Assembly: GCA_036260075.1 (NCBI GenBank)
Contig: DATAAM010000130.1
Location: 1-7,280, forward strand
Origin: DATAAM01 sp036260075
GTDB lineage: Bacteria > Actinomycetota > Acidimicrobiia > Acidimicrobiales > JAHWLA01
Length of the DNA: 7,280 nucleotides
Direction: 5' to 3'
Numbering within the stretch: position 1 is the first letter of the stretch; each line of letters opens with the position of its first letter. A model generated the notes under the pieces. The model saw only the letters and a list, made by a program, of their open reading frames with translations, ran no database searches and was not told where the DNA came from. Made by a program: the position numbers and the translations under genes. Positions 6,263 through 7,280 of this stretch are shown in pieces.

Positions 6263-7222
6263 TCACGGCTCTCTCACCACGTCGTGCGGTCTTTTGTCAT
6301 CACGAAGCCCCTTGTAGGACGGGTGCCGAAGGGTGCCGCCCGCCGTCCATTCGGTGAACTCCACCTCGCACACGAGCACGGGCTCGACCCAGTTGGGCTT
6401 CTTGTAGGGGACCTTGGTGCCGAACGGCGAGGTGTCGCGAGCCAGCGGTGCCAATGTGGCCGCCAGCTCTTCGAGTGTGCGGTCGGTGTAGCCGGTGCCG
6501 ACCTTCCCGGCGAAGCGCAGCACGCCGTCGTCGTAGTAGCCCACCAGCAAGGCGCCGATGCGTCCCTCGCGGTTGCGTGTGCCCTCCAGCCAGCCGCCGA
6601 CGACGACCTCCTGGCGGCGCACGTTCTTCACCTTCACCCACCAGCGGGAGCGTCGGCCGGGCTCGTAGGGCGTGTCGAGCTTCTTGGCCACGATGCCTTC
6701 GAGGCCGCGCTCCTTGCCGGCCGCCAGCATCGCCGCCCCGCCGCCCACGCGGTGGGCCGACACCCGCCAGGCGGGGCCGTCGAGGTCGAGGCGTTCGAGC
6801 AGCCGACGCCGCTCGGCATACGGGAGCGCCAGGGTCGACTGCCCGGCCAGCCACAGCACGTCGAACACCACGTAGACGACGGGCTGTCGGGCCATGAGCC
6901 GCTGCACGTCGCGCGGGCCCTGCACGTGCATGCGGCTCTGGAGGAGCTGGAAGCTCGGCCTGCCCTCCTCGTCGAACGTCACCACCTCGCCGTCGAGCAC
7001 GGCCCCCACGCCGCCCACTGTCTCGGCCAGGCCGTGCACCTCGGGGTAGCGGGGCGTGATGTCGAGCAGGTTGCGGCTCTCCATGCGCACGACACCGTCC
7101 TGCACGTAGGTGAGCGCCCGAACGCCGTCCCACTTCACCTCGAAGGCCCACTGGGCATCGTCGGACGGCAGCTCGCCGGACACCGCCAGCATTGGAGCGA
7201 ACCGTTGGTCGAGCGCGCCCAC
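6263..7222 (-). CDS. ATP-dependent DNA ligase, stand-alone LigD-LIG/LigC type
   Basis: This 319-residue protein seals nicks and double-strand ends, using ATP to form a ligase-adenylate, then a DNA-adenylate. Motif I is EVKWDG (residues 28-33), with K30 as the expected AMP-bound lysine. Other nucleotidyltransferase motifs follow in order: SRN (49-51), LDGE (76-79), VVFDVLWL (118-125), EGIVAK (175-180) and WVKVKN (195-200). Residues from about 205 to the end form the OB-fold, ending with the family-typical RHPSYKGLRDDK (299-310). Sequence and length match the ligase domain of LigD, but no polymerase or phosphoesterase domain is fused to it; mycobacterial LigC is a similar stand-alone enzyme. 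The GTG start is set by a strong ribosome binding site. It is the first gene of the visible run, with ku 18 bases downstream, which strongly points to end joining or Ku-linked repair. LigC-like versus LigD-like ancestry needs a tree. Confidence 0.95.
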   Translation of the reverse strand: MGALDQRFAPMLAVSGELPSDDAQWAFEVKWDGVRALTYVQDGVVRMESRNLLDITPRYPEVHGLAETVGGVGAVLDGEVVTFDEEGRPSFQLLQSRMHVQGPRDVQRLMARQPVVYVVFDVLWLAGQSTLALPYAERRRLLERLDLDGPAWRVSAHRVGGGAAMLAAGKERGLEGIVAKKLDTPYEPGRRSRWWVKVKNVRRQEVVVGGWLEGTRNREGRIGALLVGYYDDGVLRFAGKVGTGYTDRTLEELAATLAPLARDTSPFGTKVPYKKPNWVEPVLVCEVEFTEWTAGGTLRHPSYKGLRDDKRPHDVVREP

Positions 7223-7229
7223 GCCGTCA

Positions 7230-7237
7230 TCCTCTCC
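7230..7237 (-). promoter_or_regulatory. Ribosome binding site of the ATP-dependent ligase gene
   Basis: On the minus strand GGAGAGGA sits 7 bases before the GTG at 7220-7222. It is the best Shine-Dalgarno match in the window and supports that GTG as the start. An ATG overlapping this site (7228-7230) is in a different frame and does not open a plausible protein. No clear -35/-10 pair is visible in the remaining few bases between this site and the palindrome, so the promoter probably lies within or beyond the palindrome. Confidence 0.75.
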
Positions 7238-7246
7238 GGTTCTGGA

Positions 7247-7280
7247 GGACGGATCCCGTCACCGGTGACGGGATCCGTCC
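7247..7280. terminator. Perfect 34-base palindrome at the right window edge (possible terminator or cis-regulatory hairpin)
   Basis: The left half ggacggatcccgtcacc (7247-7263) is followed with no spacer by its exact reverse complement (7264-7280). As RNA it would form a stem of about 15 bp with a minimal CCGG loop. No T-tract follows on the minus strand, where the next bases are the leader and ribosome binding site of the ligase gene. Intrinsic terminators of high-GC actinobacteria often lack a U-tract, so this could end transcription of a gene beyond the window. It could also be a protein-binding operator or a 5'-UTR hairpin in front of the ligase. The arm may continue past 7280. The symmetry is seen directly; the role is inference. 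Confidence 0.6.

Overview
The window is about 7.3 kb of very GC-rich DNA and is densely coded on the minus strand. I read seven complete genes in the same direction, transcribed from right to left. Third codon positions are almost all G or C, four or five of the seven starts are GTG, and several neighbouring genes overlap by a few bases. Together with a Ku-based end-joining set and a glycosyltransferase/methyltransferase/'prenyltransferase-like' trio, this suggests a high-GC actinobacterium. An Acidimicrobiia-like lineage is my best guess from the style of the proteins; the sequence does not prove it.

Right part (7222 to 4460): a split bacterial non-homologous end-joining (NHEJ) set. A stand-alone ATP-dependent DNA ligase of the LigD-LIG type is followed by Ku, then by a stand-alone LigD-type polymerase/primase domain. 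In mycobacterial or Pseudomonas LigD the polymerase and ligase activities (plus a 3'-phosphoesterase) are fused in one protein. Here they are separate genes flanking ku, and no phosphoesterase domain is visible. Gaps are 18 and 6 bases.

Middle (4467 to 3037): an apolipoprotein N-acyltransferase (Lnt) homologue whose GTG start lies inside the end of the polymerase gene (8-base overlap). Its nitrilase-type catalytic site keeps the Glu and Lys but has Ser where the nucleophilic Cys is expected. This is the most striking single observation in the window.

Left part (3002 to 17): a GT4 glycosyltransferase, a class I SAM-dependent methyltransferase and an alpha/alpha-toroid protein (six-hairpin glycosidase or 'prenyltransferase' type). 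They are linked by 7-base and 4-base overlaps, so they are almost certainly co-translated. They look like a small envelope-glycan or glycolipid pathway of unknown product. Lnt is also an envelope enzyme, so the run can be read as a repair half and an envelope half joined by a translational overlap.

Both window edges carry strong dyad symmetry: a perfect 34-base palindrome at 7247-7280, just upstream of the ligase ribosome binding site, and a 38-base hairpin at 1-38 that contains the stop codon of the last gene. They probably bound the transcription unit, but what lies beyond either edge cannot be seen. There are no tRNA or rRNA genes, CRISPR arrays, insertion sequences or gene-free stretches above 300 bases; the longest gap between genes is 34 bases.
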